From contig CM055905.1 of the NCBI GenBank assembly GCA_029582155.1, positions 63,069,656 to 63,133,655 on the forward strand: a stretch of DNA of 64,000 nucleotides, read 5' to 3'. Positions 11,905 to 23,374 of this stretch are shown piece after piece. Under the pieces are notes generated by a model, which did no database searches, was not told the DNA's origin, and saw only the letters and a list, made by a program, of their open reading frames with translations. The stretch is from Panopea generosa (Eukaryota > Mollusca > Bivalvia > Adapedonta > Hiatellidae). The position numbers were made by a program, and so were the translations under genes. Positions within the stretch are counted from its first letter, which is position 1; each line of letters opens with the position of its first letter.

Positions 11905-12150
11905 TTAGCTTGTTTGTTTGTTTAGTGTCAATTTTATGCCCTCTAGGGCTAACAGGTAGTCAGTACACCTAACCACTCTTTTGTGAGATCATGAAAGGTT
12001 AACCAGTACTCGAGAACGCCAATCTCCACAAGTAACTGATAACTTTCCCATGGGAATCAGTGTAAGAGATGGACGAGACACAGTGTCATACATCAGTCAT
12101 CATGGAGACTGTTGCCGGGTGGGAATTCAACTCACGATCCCTGGGTTGTC
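11905..12150 (-). mobile_element. tRNA-derived SINE, family 1, minus strand, unit A copy 4
   Basis: Reverse-complement body of family 1 (GTGTCAATTTTATGCCCTCT, CCAGTACTCGAG, GTAACTGATAACTTTCCCA) running into a box B complement (GGAATTCAACTCACGATCCC). The + strand open frame at 12,050-12,343 is mostly this SINE. Unit B has the same copy at 39,891-40,130. Confidence 0.75.
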
Positions 12151-12422
12151 ACATTTACTCGGTTCTTGTCAGCAACCACGCCTTTGCGAACCATATATCC
12201 TTGTACGGATTATGCAACTACCTCGACACGTTGCGGAGACGGCAACCATGATCAAGAATGACGACCAAGCGAATTTCCTCATTTTCACTGCCTGGAAAGG
12301 ACACATGGCCTCCAAGAGCGTCACTGTCACTTTAGGAAATTAAGTGGAACAATTAGAAAAGTACTTCACGAGGGAAGTTCTAATTGGAGTGGTTATGAGG
12401 ACGGTTCCAACGGAAGATTATG

Positions 12423-13225
12423 GTAATACTTAACCTTTGATTCTATCTATTACTAAATATTTTATTGTCTGAGCCATTGCATTACAACCTCTGCTTGTAA
12501 CTGTATGATAAATTTTGCTAGGATGCGCATATTGTGTTGATGATCTTTACAGAGGTATGGTCCTTTGATTCCGTCCATTACTACATCCTTGTCTGTGCTA
12601 CATTTAGTTCACTAAAACGTCTAGTTGGAAATATATTAAACACTCAAGGATGCATCACTACAATGTGAGATGTGTACAATGTGTTTGCATTTTGTTTGGA
12701 TAATTTTTCACAGAGTTATGGTCATTTCATTGTGTCCATTCCCAAATTCTTGTTTTGGTATTCAAGAGTACAGTAGGAAATTCAATGAGACTTCGAACAT
12801 GTATAGAGGTCAGTGTGTTGAAGCACCAAAAATCTATTTCAAAAAGTATCTTCAATTCACCCCTCCTTCCTTTTACAAACAATGCAGCTTCTACTCACTC
12901 AAGCACTTGTTTGGAAAGCATCCATCGGTTCCCCCGATATTTTGTTTTCATTTTTTTGTAATATTTTACTATTATTATCTTTGTTATAACAGTACTTTTT
13001 TATTATGTACACACAGGCAGACTATAATATACATCAGTCTACTATTACGGTTACATACAGCATTGACACAAATACATGAATAGTGTAGAGTAATGCCTAC
13101 GATCCTGAAACTCGAATATAAGACCACCCTCTATTAAGACCACGTTTCCTTGGTCACAGAGGTACGTCGTTTTAGAGGTGTTTTACTGTATAGTGAATAT
13201 AGATCTGCTCATATTTTGTCTTCAG
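12423..13225 (+). other. Intron 3 of the death-fold gene, unit A
   Basis: Conserved in unit B. A segment at about 13,105-13,195 (ATAAGACCACCCTCTATTAAG ... GTTTTACTGTATAG) resembles a decayed relative of the CAGTCAAACCTG MITE. Open frames at 12,670-13,083 and 12,755-12,961 are conserved in unit B only as DNA and show no domain. Confidence 0.4.
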
Positions 13226-13325
13226 GTTTACAACCAGAACTCTTGGACGGTGTCATAATGAAAAATAGTGGTATAATTCTATATGTTCCCAAACAGGATT
13301 TAAGTAATATTTTTTTTTCATTAAG

Positions 13326-13657
13326 GTTTACAGCCCGAACTATTGGACGGCGTACCTAATGAGGAACAGTGGGACATCGTGAGCGAGTTCGTTGATCAGC
13401 ATATCTACCAGTACGTCTTTCTATTTTTGGAACTTGGACTGGAATATACAGAAATCAAAAATGCTGTGAATAAAAAATTGTCCAAAGGCCATAACGTCTC
13501 GGAACTGTTTCTGATATGCAAAGAGGATCCAAAGATCACGACTAGGGTGTTAATCAACACCATTGTTGTAGTAAGCAAAGATGTTGATATAACAGCACTG
13601 GTGACCAAGCTTGCAGACATGAAGTCCTCACCTTCAGAGGCTCAGACCATGCAGTGA
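13326..13657 (+). CDS. Death-fold-like domain exon, unit A
   Basis: Terminal exon starting GTTTACAGCCCGAACTATTG and ending in TGA. After GLQPELLDGVPNEEQWDIV it has an alpha-helical domain of about 90 residues with FLELGLEYTEI, LSKGHNVSELFLICKED, TRVLINTIVVVSKDVDI and ALVTKLADM. The conserved W, the LGL-x-x-x-EI element and the final aliphatic helices suggest a death-domain-like fold. This is a pattern judgement. About 91% of residues match unit B by eye. The domain is open although upstream exons of this copy are damaged. Confidence 0.5.
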
Positions 13658-13707
13658 GATGTGAACTGTACTTTTCATGTTTATTTATTTTGTTTGTCTG
13701 ACTATTT

Positions 13708-13870
13708 AGCTTCATTTTATACTATTGAGGACTTACAGACGATCAGTTCACCATCCTAAAAAGGTTAACGAATACTCGAGCTCACCCTATTTCCGCAAGT
13801 AGCTGATAACTTTCCCACTTTAATCAGTGGTGACATATGAATGACAATGCGATTAAATGTCTCGTACCAA
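13708..13870 (-). mobile_element. Truncated SINE, family 1, minus strand, unit A copy 5
   Basis: Only the distal half of the family remains (GACGATCAGTTCACCATCCT, AATACTCGAGCTCACC, GCAAGTAGCTGATAACTTTC), right after the last death-fold exon. Unit B has an even shorter remnant (41,795-41,887). Confidence 0.65.
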
Positions 13871-15190
13871 TACTCACGGAAACGCTTTGATGTTATTTAA
13901 AGATTATACGCGTGTTTTTTTCTTATATTAGTACATACACAAACATGGTTTGCGTAAGAAACATGAATTTGTGATGAATTCCAATAGGCCGATGAGTAAT
14001 TTGAAAATTGAACATCATATATTTAGTGATATTAAAGTTGTTGATATAAAAGCACTTTTGATGAAGCTTGCAGATATGGTAGCGTTTTTTACTATGTATA
14101 TATATGGAGAGAGAGACAGAGAGACAGAGAGTAAATGTTTATTCTATAGTCGATAACTGTACTAATTTTGGAAGTAAATCAATTCTTAAACAATACCCGA
14201 CAACTATTACTAGTTTAAGACGTAAGTCATGTACTGGTATCATACAACCGCTAGTTGAACAGATGCTGTAGTCTACCCCAGAATTTGATATCTCCCGAAT
14301 CAGGTCTATTAACCCCCAATGAAAAAGCAGAGAAATTCTATACCTGTCCCTGTGACTTTACTAGTATTGCTATTAGCTGACCCAATCGGCTGAGCTTTGA
14401 ACTGCGCTGTTTACCTGTATTATTTCAAATTAACTGAAAAACTCTGAAAAATGGACTTATACTGAAATACTTATAAGTATATTTTATTAAGTACATTTCA
14501 ACGTTTTCCATTACCGGTTAAAACTGTAAGTCTATATTTTGTCATTTTAAGCGTGTTTCATAGTTCCTATTACGATGATCATCAGAGTCTAAGACGACCA
14601 TGCATTAAGATGTGTATTTCCTGTGGGATTTGTTTGTTTATTTGTTTGATTCAAGTGGGACAGTTCTCTGGCTTCTGTTTCACTAACATTTTACTTAAAT
14701 ACTTAAAAAAATTACTAAGTTTTGACTGGTTAATTATTAATTATTTAATCAATATCAATTAAACCATATACAATTTTACTGTAACCAGTCTTAAATTATG
14801 ATCACCCGGCTGCTTTTTTTAGATTTAAGTTTTTAGGAATTTAAGTATGTATTAGTAAAACAGGAGCCAGTTACTTGCGGAAATTGGTATCTTTTTTTAA
14901 AAAAAGTTTATATTGCATACGAATATATTGTATTAAATTGTCAATTACATAACTTTAATTGTCTGGCACAAAATATTCGTGTATAGCTACTTTCGATATG
15001 TTTTGACTGTCCCCACTCAAATTGTACTTCTTTATTACATAGTTGTATATATGTATGCATGCCCTATGCCTCAAGTAACTAAATCTGTATGTGTAAACAT
15101 ATTTTTATTGATGATTGTATCATTATCTAATTTTGTACATAACATGTCTGTGTTATCTGAGATGAATAAAAAAAAACGTTTTTATTACTG
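13871..15190. other. Intergenic DNA after the death-fold gene, unit A
   Basis: At about 14,030-14,090 lies TGTTGATATAAAAGCACTTT + TGATGAAGCTTGCAGATATG, a decayed duplicate of the exon end encoding VDITALVTKLADM. A short GA-rich microsatellite follows at 14,106-14,131. The rest is AT-rich, shared with unit B and without a recognisable gene. Confidence 0.45.
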
Positions 15191-15196
15191 TTAGTT

Positions 15197-15413
15197 TAAA
15201 CTTATTTATTCTTCTTCGCTTGTGAAACCAATTATTAAGACTTGGTATACAAATCACCAAGTCTTCCTGGGTAGAACCATTACAAAGCATATATTCGGAA
15301 AAGGTGTCATGTTTAAGGACACCACACATGGCCGTGGCAGAGGATCGAACCCACGACCCTCCGTTCATGGGGCTGATGCTCTACCACTGAACCACACACT
15401 CCACATGAATGTA
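15197..15413 (-). mobile_element. tRNA-derived SINE, family 2, minus strand, unit A
   Basis: Reverse complement shows the tRNA-like head GTTCAGTGGTAGAGCATCAG, box B GTGGGTTCGATCC, then GTGTGGTGTCCTTAAACATG and the end GTTTCACAAGCGAAGAAGAA. Unit B has it at 43,155-43,362. A + strand relative is nested in the foldback element at about 22,700-22,890. Confidence 0.75.
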
Positions 15414-15417
15414 TAGC

Positions 15418-15577
<160 letters not shown>

Positions 15578-15732
15578 AATACCGAGCTATTTTCCGAATT
15601 GTCATGGTAAAATGAAGGTGACTGATGAAAACTAATATGCAAGAATGTTTTTTTTCTCGATCTTTATATAAGTGATCTCAGAAATAAACGGTAAATGTAC
15701 CATATTCCTGAGAACGTTATGTGATAAAAAGT

Positions 15733-15837
15733 ATCTTACATTCGTGCTCATTTATTAGTCGACTGATTAAACTCGTTGGAAAAAATGATTTGATGCTCGG
15801 CAAAACCCTCAACAATAAATGAGCACGAATGTAAGAT
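15733..15837. mobile_element. Short foldback element (105 bp), unit A
   Basis: Arms ATCTTACATTCGTGCTCATT... and ...AATGAGCACGAATGTAAGAT are perfect inverted repeats of at least 24 bp around a spacer of about 57 bp. Unit B carries a 135-bp version at 43,554-43,688. It may be a MITE; no target duplication is clear. Confidence 0.65.
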
Positions 15838-15984
15838 CCTCTACATAATATTTACACTCCTGCTGCATAAACTTTGTTTGAAACCCCACGACTGTGTTTT
15901 TCCTGTTTGAGATAAGTATCTTGTGTTAAGTTATGTTATACATGTTTCGGAACACTTCGCCAATCATACTTATTGCACAATCTC

Positions 15985-16040
15985 GACCATTTCCGCCTAT
16001 GTTCGAAATAACGTTATTTCGAACGTAGGCGAAAATGGCC
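15985..16040. repeat. 56-bp near-perfect palindrome, unit A
   Basis: Arms of 28 bp meet at GTTCGAAATAACGTTATTTC with few mismatches, and weaker inverted similarity continues outside it (about 15,950-16,080). In unit B half of the centre is gone (43,834-43,890), as expected when a long hairpin is deleted in replication. Confidence 0.75.
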
Positions 16041-16314
16041 AAGCGATCCAATTGCCTAATTGCATACCGAAGGCTGGCGGTATTGGCCTAGTATGTACGA
16101 TTAGTTATACACGACATGTCAAACTTCTTGTAAATGTGATTGCTTGGATATCAGTTACACACGTACACAAACTTTATAACATAATTATACGGTAAATGTA
16201 TACTGTTGTAATATTTGTGTCGGCTATAAACACGCAAGTGCTGTTTTATCACTAATAAAATATGTGTTTGTTGTCTGTTTGTTTGATGTATACAATCGTC
16301 AGTCCACACAGTTT

Positions 16315-16588
16315 GTTTGAATATTTAACGTCATATGACGTTTGTGCTATCGATGACTAACAGACATTCAGTAACCTAACCATCCTTTCCTGGAATTCTT
16401 GAAGATTAACCAGCACTCAAGCACACCCCTCTCTCCGCTAATAACTGATATTCTTTCACATGAATCAGCGGTCGGTGAGAGACGAATGATAATGAGACGT
16501 AATGTCGTATATCAATCATTACAAGATTGTGGCCGTTAGGGGTTTGAGCTCACGAAGTCAGACGCGCTACCGACTGAGCTAACCGGTT
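16315..16588 (-). mobile_element. tRNA-derived SINE, family 1, minus strand, unit A copy 6
   Basis: Near full length in reverse orientation. It starts TTTGAATATTTAACGTCAT and ends at the tRNA-like head complement GCGCTACCGACTGAGCTAAC. The matching copy in unit B is 44,157-44,424. The 260 bases that follow show no gene. Confidence 0.82.
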
Positions 16589-16855
16589 CTGGTTAGTCCA
16601 AATATTCGATAATAAACATGGTAAACTGCTGCATAAATATTTGTATTGAAATATGTTTTCTTTGTATACACATGTATCTGTTGTTTAATTGTAATAGACA
16701 AAAAGGATTCGTGCATGTACATGCCATACATGATCAATTACACATACATACAGAGTTGTTAAATGGAAATAAACATATATCTTTCAAAAATATTTAAAAC
16801 AAAGATAATCATATTAAGACAAATATTAGTATAAAATGAAAATAATATACTGAAG

Positions 16856-17050
16856 CGGAGCGGTAGTGTAGTGGATAGAGTGTTGGCCGCTCACGCCAGA
16901 GATTGAGAAGTTCGATCCGCAGCTCGACCTGATGGCTCTCAATAAAACAACACTCAGTACTGGTTCTAACCAGGAAGCACATGCGCAAACGGTTCAAATG
17001 AATTCTGAACTTTTATCGCAATCGAGCTAAAATTAGTATAAACGGAACTT
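16856..17050 (+). mobile_element. tRNA-derived SINE, family 5, unit A
   Basis: The head GAGCGGTAGTGTAGTGGATA and box-B-like GAAGTTCGATCCGCAGCTCG are tRNA-like, followed by CTCAGTACTGGTTCTAACCA and a short unique tail. Unit B has it at 44,687-44,890. The minus-strand open frames over both copies are not genes. Confidence 0.6.
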
Positions 17051-17659
17051 ATGTACTGAAAGGATCAAGAAATGTCTGGTGAAATTCAAAGACACGTAAT
17101 CAAAGTATCGTAAGCTAAATTTACAGTTTTAGAATATGTATATAAAGCTATTTTATCTATTTAGAAATAGAATGTTGAGTTAAAAATAATAACCTGTTAC
17201 GTGATTTATTTTGTCCTCATTAACTGCTTTACTATGAGGAAAAGCGCAATGCATTCTGGAACCTGTCAAATGAGTCACGTGACTTTAATCTGACTTTCTA
17301 TTGGTTTCATATTGTTGAATCTGGTTAATCTTAGAAACAGTCCATATTACAAGGTGAAGGTCGTGAAGCAGTGCCCGCATTATATTTATTTTTAGAATCG
17401 GGATTCCATTTCGATTTTACCACTCCGATAAATATATTCTTGTCACGTTTTGATGGATTTGAAATTCAAAATCTCTCGTATTTTAGTTAAAAATGAAAAT
17501 AATATGTTTTATATTCATTTTAAACTAAATGTTATTGTTTCAAACATTTATAGCATAACCACTTTTTTTTATTGACACGCTGTCTTAATCAATTCATAGG
17601 ATTTTTTTAATACAAAATCTTTTCCAATCAATTTCTCCAACTAAACCGTTCATCCGTTA
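17051..17659. other. Intergenic DNA, unit A
   Basis: AT-rich, aligned end to end with unit B (44,891-45,477). No open frame, RNA gene or repeat family is recognised. Confidence 0.4.
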
Positions 17660-17800
17660 ATTGATTAATTGAATATTTAGTGTCATTTATGCCATCGAGG
17701 GCTAACAGACTATCAGTTATCCTAACCACTTTCCCAACAGGATCCTGAAAGTTAAGCCAGTACTCGAGCACACCCTTTCTCCGCAAGTAACTGCTACTTA
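17660..17800 (-). mobile_element. Truncated SINE, family 1, minus strand, unit A copy 7
   Basis: Starts GAATATTTAGTGTCATTTAT and includes GCCATCGAGGGCTAACAGAC and CCAGTACTCGAGCACACCC. It breaks off after GCAAGTAACTGC, before the tRNA head. Unit B has the copy at 45,478-45,600. Confidence 0.72.
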
Positions 17801-17899
17801 AGACAGGGTTGACTGTAGTTAGGACAGTTTAGTTGTGTATATGGTAGCTATCGTTTCGTTTCGATCCGATTATTAATAAAATCATTGCCAATTGTGTTT

Positions 17900-18085
17900 T
17901 AAAAGAAACAAGACAAAAGAATATATGGAAAGAAAAATAGATTGCAAGAAGTATGGAAAGAAATAAAGATAACAAGATTGAAGTAAGTAAGAAAGTAGCA
18001 AAGAAAAATAAGAAGCAAAGAATGAAAAAGAAACATAAAAAGTAGGAAAGAAAGCAGCAGATATAAAATATGAAAGAAAATAGGA
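17900..18085. repeat. Purine-rich GAAA-type repeat, unit A
   Basis: Nearly all A/G on the + strand with recurring GGAAAGAAAAATAGATTGCAA and AAAGAAATAAAG. One copy of a roughly 120-bp period here; unit B has two tandem copies at about 47,620-47,930. The minus-strand Phe-rich open frame is a product of the composition. Confidence 0.7.
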
Positions 18086-18148
18086 AAGGCATGTTTGCCT
18101 TATTCATTTCAATATGCTCCTTGTAGACGTGTACTATGTATATGTGTT

Positions 18149-18326
18149 CAGTCAAATCTATGTAAGCGGCCACCTCTATTAAACAGCCACTTGTCTTAAG
18201 CAGCCACATTTACTATTTCCCATGTCTATGCTTTCAGAGAAAATTAACCTGTATCAAACAATAACCAGTCTTAAAAGGCCACCTTTGCTCTATCCTTTGA
18301 TTGACTGCTTAAGACAGGTTTGACTG
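18149..18326 (-). mobile_element. MITE with CAGTCAAACCTG termini, inverted copy, unit A
   Basis: Same element as 10,942-11,118 but in the opposite orientation (CAGTCAAATCTATGTAAGCG ... AAGACAGGTTTGACTG), with TA on the right side. Unit B has it at 48,013-48,200 with TA on the left. The two copies bracket the death-fold exons in each unit. Confidence 0.72.
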
Positions 18327-19718
18327 TATATTGGTACATATTTGACAATAAAATATGTTTAAACTAGAGTTACAACAACCTTTAAAATCCACATAATATT
18401 TTCAAGCACTGGGATAAATCCTAGAAAATATGTCATCAATACAACTGAAATTAGTTTCAGGTTTGTTTTTATTTTATTGTTCTAAAGTGCAATTGCTTAA
18501 ATTGTGAGGTCAGCAATTTACAAAGGGGATTCTATTATATGTTTTATAGACCAGCTATGTATTTTGTAAAAATTATGTGTTTTAAATGTAGCGAAATTTA
18601 AAGTTTACTAGCAAGTTATTAGATAACAATAATTACTATAACTCACGTAAAATACTAATGCTAAACCCATGTGACTTTATGCTATGGAGTGGTGCAAAAC
18701 ATCGGAGGAAAAGTACCCGCTTCAGGTAACAAGATAACTTCCATAATAGTGTATGAAAATTCACGAAACATATACGAACGCCGTCTTTGTATCATAATCG
18801 TCTTTAAAATAAATCAAGTATGTATTGAATATCAGTTATGACGACATCAGTAAATGTTTTTCTAACAAGCCAGGTCCGACTAGCGCTACATCCAAAGCAT
18901 CTGTCTAGGTAAATTTGTGGTAGATATTGTGGTAGTTTTGGCTAATTGCAGCACTGAACGCTACAAAGGTTGTAAATACTTTTAAATATTTTTCCGCCAA
19001 ATTTGAAGGACAGGTATGTTGATGAGGAGAAAATGCCAAACAATCTGTACAGTAACATTTGTTTTTTATTTCTGATAATGCATGAACATACATAAACTTA
19101 TAAAAACAACGTTGCCATATAATATAGTGTGAGGAAATATCTGACAATAAGCGAAACACGTATAGGTGATAATTCAAAATTCATACACAGACATAATTAT
19201 TGGGATACTTGATCAGCATGCAGGGGAACAGTGCTGGGACGAAATATAAGTCGGAGTGATTCTAGCTTTTTCAAAACTGTTAAGTGGTTTTAATGGATTA
19301 TATAATATCCCAGGAGACAAAAGCATACATCAGTTTGCATTAAGTGTATCAGATACCGAAATGTATCATGTATAAATCTGAGTGTGCATTAGTTGAAATT
19401 TGTCGCCATAAAAAGCTGCCAAGATCAATAAAAGATGTTTAGAGTTACATGCACTATCCGCTGGGTTTATATCACAATTATTGTATAATGGTACGTTAAA
19501 TGTGTTATATCTTTTATAGGTCTGTCAATTTATACGATTGCTGGATATATACATTTTACGTTTGAACCACGATCAAGACGTTGTAGAAAATCCGAATATC
19601 TGTCACTTCAACATTTTTAGTCTGCCGCTTTTAACCGTTCACGGTTATTAGATTTAAAATAATATTTTTTTTTCTTTGCTCTTTTGATAAGGTCTTTCAG
19701 TTTGGAGTATGGATTACA
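18327..19718. other. Intergenic DNA, unit A
   Basis: Aligned with unit B as far as about 19,224. From there the sequence is private to unit A. A minus-strand open frame at 18,905-19,177 is partly shared with unit B but has no domain. No gene is recognised. Confidence 0.4.
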
Positions 19719-19876
19719 AAGGTCGTTTTACAGTGTTTTTTACTCGTACATATTGTGGTGAATATTATAATGGACTCGACTCGACAACTACGACATCTCG
19801 TCCAATATGGTTTTCCCCACAGTGCATTATCGTATAATATATTCCCATATTGCACAAAACACTGTAAAATAACCTT
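19719..19876. mobile_element. Short inverted-repeat element (about 158 bp), unit A only
   Basis: Begins AAGGTCGTTTTACAGTGTTT and ends AAAACACTGTAAAATAACCTT, giving about 20-bp terminal inverted repeats with two mismatches. It lies in the segment that unit B lacks. A target duplication is not evident. Confidence 0.55.
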
Positions 19877-20041
19877 GTTTTATTTTAAGTGAAAATGTAT
19901 CAGGTACAATTTTTGTTGAAATGAAGTATTTTGTCTGGCTGTTGTAAATTTCGACTGATATTCCCAAGCGAGAATGTTATCTATATCGTCCAGACGTATG
20001 CAGCGTCTCTCAGGAAAATATGGTGTACGACCAGGGTCAAA

Positions 20042-20310
20042 AGCACCGGTATCGGTGCACCAATATATTTGTTTTAACGGTGCCCCGATAAAATATACCG
20101 TTGCACCGTTAAAATGTATATCAGTGCACCGTTAAAAGTGGCGGTCCATCGTTATGATATATCGATGTACCGTTATATAGCGGTAATATCGGTGCACCGC
20201 TATATTTTAACGATGCACCGCTATATTTTAACGGTCCACCTATATTCAATAGCGGTGCGCCTTTAAATAAAATATATCGGTCCACCGCTATCATCACACC
20301 GCTGTACTAG
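20042..20310. repeat. Left subterminal CGGTGCACCG-type array
   Basis: About a dozen variants of the 10-bp palindrome CGGTGCACCG (also CGGTCCACC and CGATGCACCG) are separated by AT spacers such as TTAAAATATA. It lies just inside the left end of the foldback element and is mirrored by the right array. Confidence 0.8.
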
Positions 20311-22699
20311 GGTCTTTGGGATTAGACAAATACAATACACAAATGTTAGACTATTCAAATTAAAAAAAATGTTTTATTGAAACATTAACCGATTAGAGGT
20401 TCAAACTCTTTAAAATCCATATACTATACATGTTTTACTTTTTAAATAATCATAATTCTATAAAAGTAAGCATCAATTCAGAGAGTATACAGTTGTAAAT
20501 CAGTTGGATACGACAAGTTACCGAATGAAATTCATTCATCAATTACTCTTTAAAACAACTCAATTTAATACTAACTCGTTAAAGAACAAAACTGTGTATT
20601 CTTTTTTAAAAAATGTATAACAGTACATGAGAAATATTTACCAGTTTTATTTATTCGTTCTACTTTATAAGCCATAAAACTTCCTTGAATTTGCTACAAA
20701 CATTTACACTAATCGATATCCAACACCTGCTTCTGACTTATCAAAAACACTTTTATTTCAATCCATTTTATTAAGATACTGTACACAACACAAGGACCTA
20801 AATATGTAACCTTTATTTCAGTCTCATCAATGTACAATGTATATGTGATATATAATTCCTTGATAACACGTGTTAATTATGGTCATAAAATTGAGGGGTT
20901 GTGACTTTATGACCTCTTGTCGCAGATGAGTATTTTTTTGATAACAATGTAAACTTATTCGCAAAGGTATACCGTGCACATTTGGCAGTAATCGGTCATT
21001 CAGCGTTGAAAGCGCGACCAGTACAGGTGGATTTAAAAAGCATGAATATTGAAAATGTAGGCACCATAAGATGCTTCTATTTCATAAACATAGAATTATG
21101 ATATGATTATAAGTAAATAAAGGACGATATTGACATTGTAGGGATATTTGCATGATCATATTGAATGATAAATATATGTATCCACATGTATGATATCAGC
21201 TGGTTGCACTCTCGAGTGATAGTAACAATTAAACATATTTAATTGAAATTGTGTTGTTTTTGTTCTGTTTATGGAGACGGTGGAACTAGAAGGGAAATAC
21301 CCGATACTACATATATTGTTAACGCTAGTTATAACGCGATATTAACGATTGACAATTTTGTCTCAGATTACCACACATATACAAAATAGAATGCACTTCA
21401 ACCATTTAAAAAGTATCTTTCAAAAATAAAATCGCATTTAAAGGTTTGCATAAATACACGTCATTGTATAAACCAATCTCACGCAAGACGACACACTCAA
21501 TAGATATCAAAAGAATACAGTTGGGGGACATTATTTACAATTACAATACAGTTGTATTGAATACACGCAAAATCCTTTATATCAGGAATATTTGGTCCCG
21601 TTAAGTTGTTGACGTTGTTATTCACTAAAATTAATTGCATACTACCGTGTTACATTTTCCTTAAGAAATGCGATCTATTTTTTTTCTTGTCTTCTTTCAA
21701 GAAATTGTAATGATTAATGACAAACTTATAACCGATCTCAGAGAGAGATGAATATATATTTATTAATTTTAATATAGTTTGTGTGTGTTTTTTTTCCTGT
21801 ATATATCTGTTTAAAAGATTCGTCTTGAGAGATAGAACGAGGGAAAGAGATGTATATAATTATATTCATTGTTTTTGATTATATTAATTAATTAATTATA
21901 AATCATACGTGTTTAATTCCCAAAAATAACTACTTTTAAATAACAGTCATTGATTATTGTAAGCAATATATAATTCCCGTTATGAGAAATATTTCAATAA
22001 CAATCCCGCAGTAATTAATGTGTGCATTTCAAATTATCTAATAACTTACCAATTTTTCATAAGATATACCAAATAATAAATGATATTATTTTCAAAATTA
22101 ATGTGGGGCCGGATTTTCCATGCTAAATGGGGCTGGATATTCCAAGGACATTTCATCCAGGGGCCGGATATTCTATAACGAGAAAAAAAATATCACCGCT
22201 GTCAGGCGGACGGACGGGCCTGTCTCCTCCTAACACGCATCTCAAAATTATTATCTAACAACTCTCATCCCGCAACATGCAATCTCACAACTATTACGAT
22301 CTTTATTAATATAACGTATTTAAATTAACCAGACAATGTCTTCAGACAGGAAATAGGTGCGAATAATTGCACCTTGTTATCAAAACTAAAATTACTCAAC
22401 TGCGACAAGGGGTCATAAAGGGGCCCGTCATAAAGTCACAACCTCTCCAGTTTATGACCTTAAGTAACACGTGTTACGTACGGTCTGGAAAACAGTAATC
22501 ATAATAAAATTTATTGAAATGATAATTTCCTAATAAGTCAGAAGTTGGTGTTAAAATCCGTAATTGGATAATCATAATTGTTAATACAATGATTTATTTT
22601 CAAATTAAAGGAAATTCTATAGCTTGCAAACTTGAAGGAATAAATAGAATTGGTAAATATAACACTTGTAAAGTTATATATATTTAAAAAAGGAATACA

Positions 22700-22890
22700 C
22701 AGAAGAGCATCGGACCAATGATCGGAGAAGGTCGTGGGGTCGATCCCCCGCCAGTGTGGTGTCCTTGATCAAGATACCTTTTCCGCATATGCTTAGTACT
22801 GGTTTTACCCATAAGTCTTTGAGCGTGATTTGTCAAACTTGTAATAACTTGTTTCACAATCGAAGTAAAATAAATAAGTTTATACTAATT
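22700..22890 (+). mobile_element. SINE, family 2, nested in the foldback element
   Basis: GAGCATCGGACCAATGATCG, then GTGGGGTCGATCCCCC (box-B-like), then GTGTGGTGTCCTTGATCAAG and the end GTTTCACAATCGAAGTAAAA. It is inserted in the right arm and has no partner in the left arm, which shows it arrived after the arms formed. Confidence 0.7.
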
Positions 22891-23374
22891 GATTTATGCC
22901 CTATGCGGCCAAATTTCATTCGGTAACTTGTCGTTTCCAACTGGTTTCCAACTGTATACTCTCTAAATTTATGTTTAGTTTTGCTTATTTAGAAATTAAT
23001 TATGTATATATGGTTTTGTAAGTTTGAACCGCCGACCGATCAGTAAATGTTTCAATATTTTTTTTTAATTTGAATAGTCTAGCATTCTTTTAAAAAGACT
23101 GTCAAAACAAGTACACTGCCATTTTTTAAAACTATTTTAAACTCTTTTAAGTTTCAATTCATAATTATTATTTAATTCTGCAAAAAATATTTTATGATCG
23201 TTATTTAAACTTGCCACTAATTTTTCAGCTTAACTTTGGAACCATAATTATTGAATTCAGACATTGTTATTGAAGAAATGTTAAGTGTGACCCTAAATTT
23301 CAACCGTGTGTATTGTTGCTTGTTAGCCTCCTCCGATCGCTGTAATGATTTTGGAACGAGGCTTTTGATTCGGT

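Larger units (their letters stand above)
6566..13657 (+). pseudogene. Death-fold-like gene, unit A (gene span; frame damaged)
   Basis: Exons inferred by comparison with unit B: 6,566-6,590 (ATGGCGGCTACC..., donor GTAAGT), 8,908-9,003, 12,336-12,422, 13,226-13,270 and 13,326-13,657. Phases of exons 2 to 5 match across all junctions. Against unit B, exon 2 lacks 5 nt between 8,949 and 8,950, so the frame from its internal ATG ends early. Exon 3 has TAA at 12,341-12,343 where unit B reads TTA. The last acceptor is CATTAAG instead of CATTTAG. An alternative acceptor at TATAAG before ATCATG would keep exon 1 and exon 2 open together, but the exon 3 stop remains. The copy is most likely non-functional upstream of its last exon, unless exon 3 is skipped (87 nt, frame-preserving). 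Confidence 0.5.

Noticed and set aside
12050..12343. 97-codon + strand open frame and its unit B counterpart at 40041-40400
   Set aside because: The first half is a reversed SINE, and the reading differs between units after a few indels. The true exon 3 is in another frame.
12670..13083. 137-codon open frame and 118-codon partner at 40769-41125
   Set aside because: Similar DNA, but the C-terminal ends diverge by frameshift, codon use is AT-driven, and it lies inside an intron consistent with the death-fold exon phases.
17829..18209. Phe-rich membrane-like minus-strand open frame (also 47560-48073)
   Set aside because: Follows directly from the purine-rich repeat on the + strand. The apparent hydrophobic segments are compositional.
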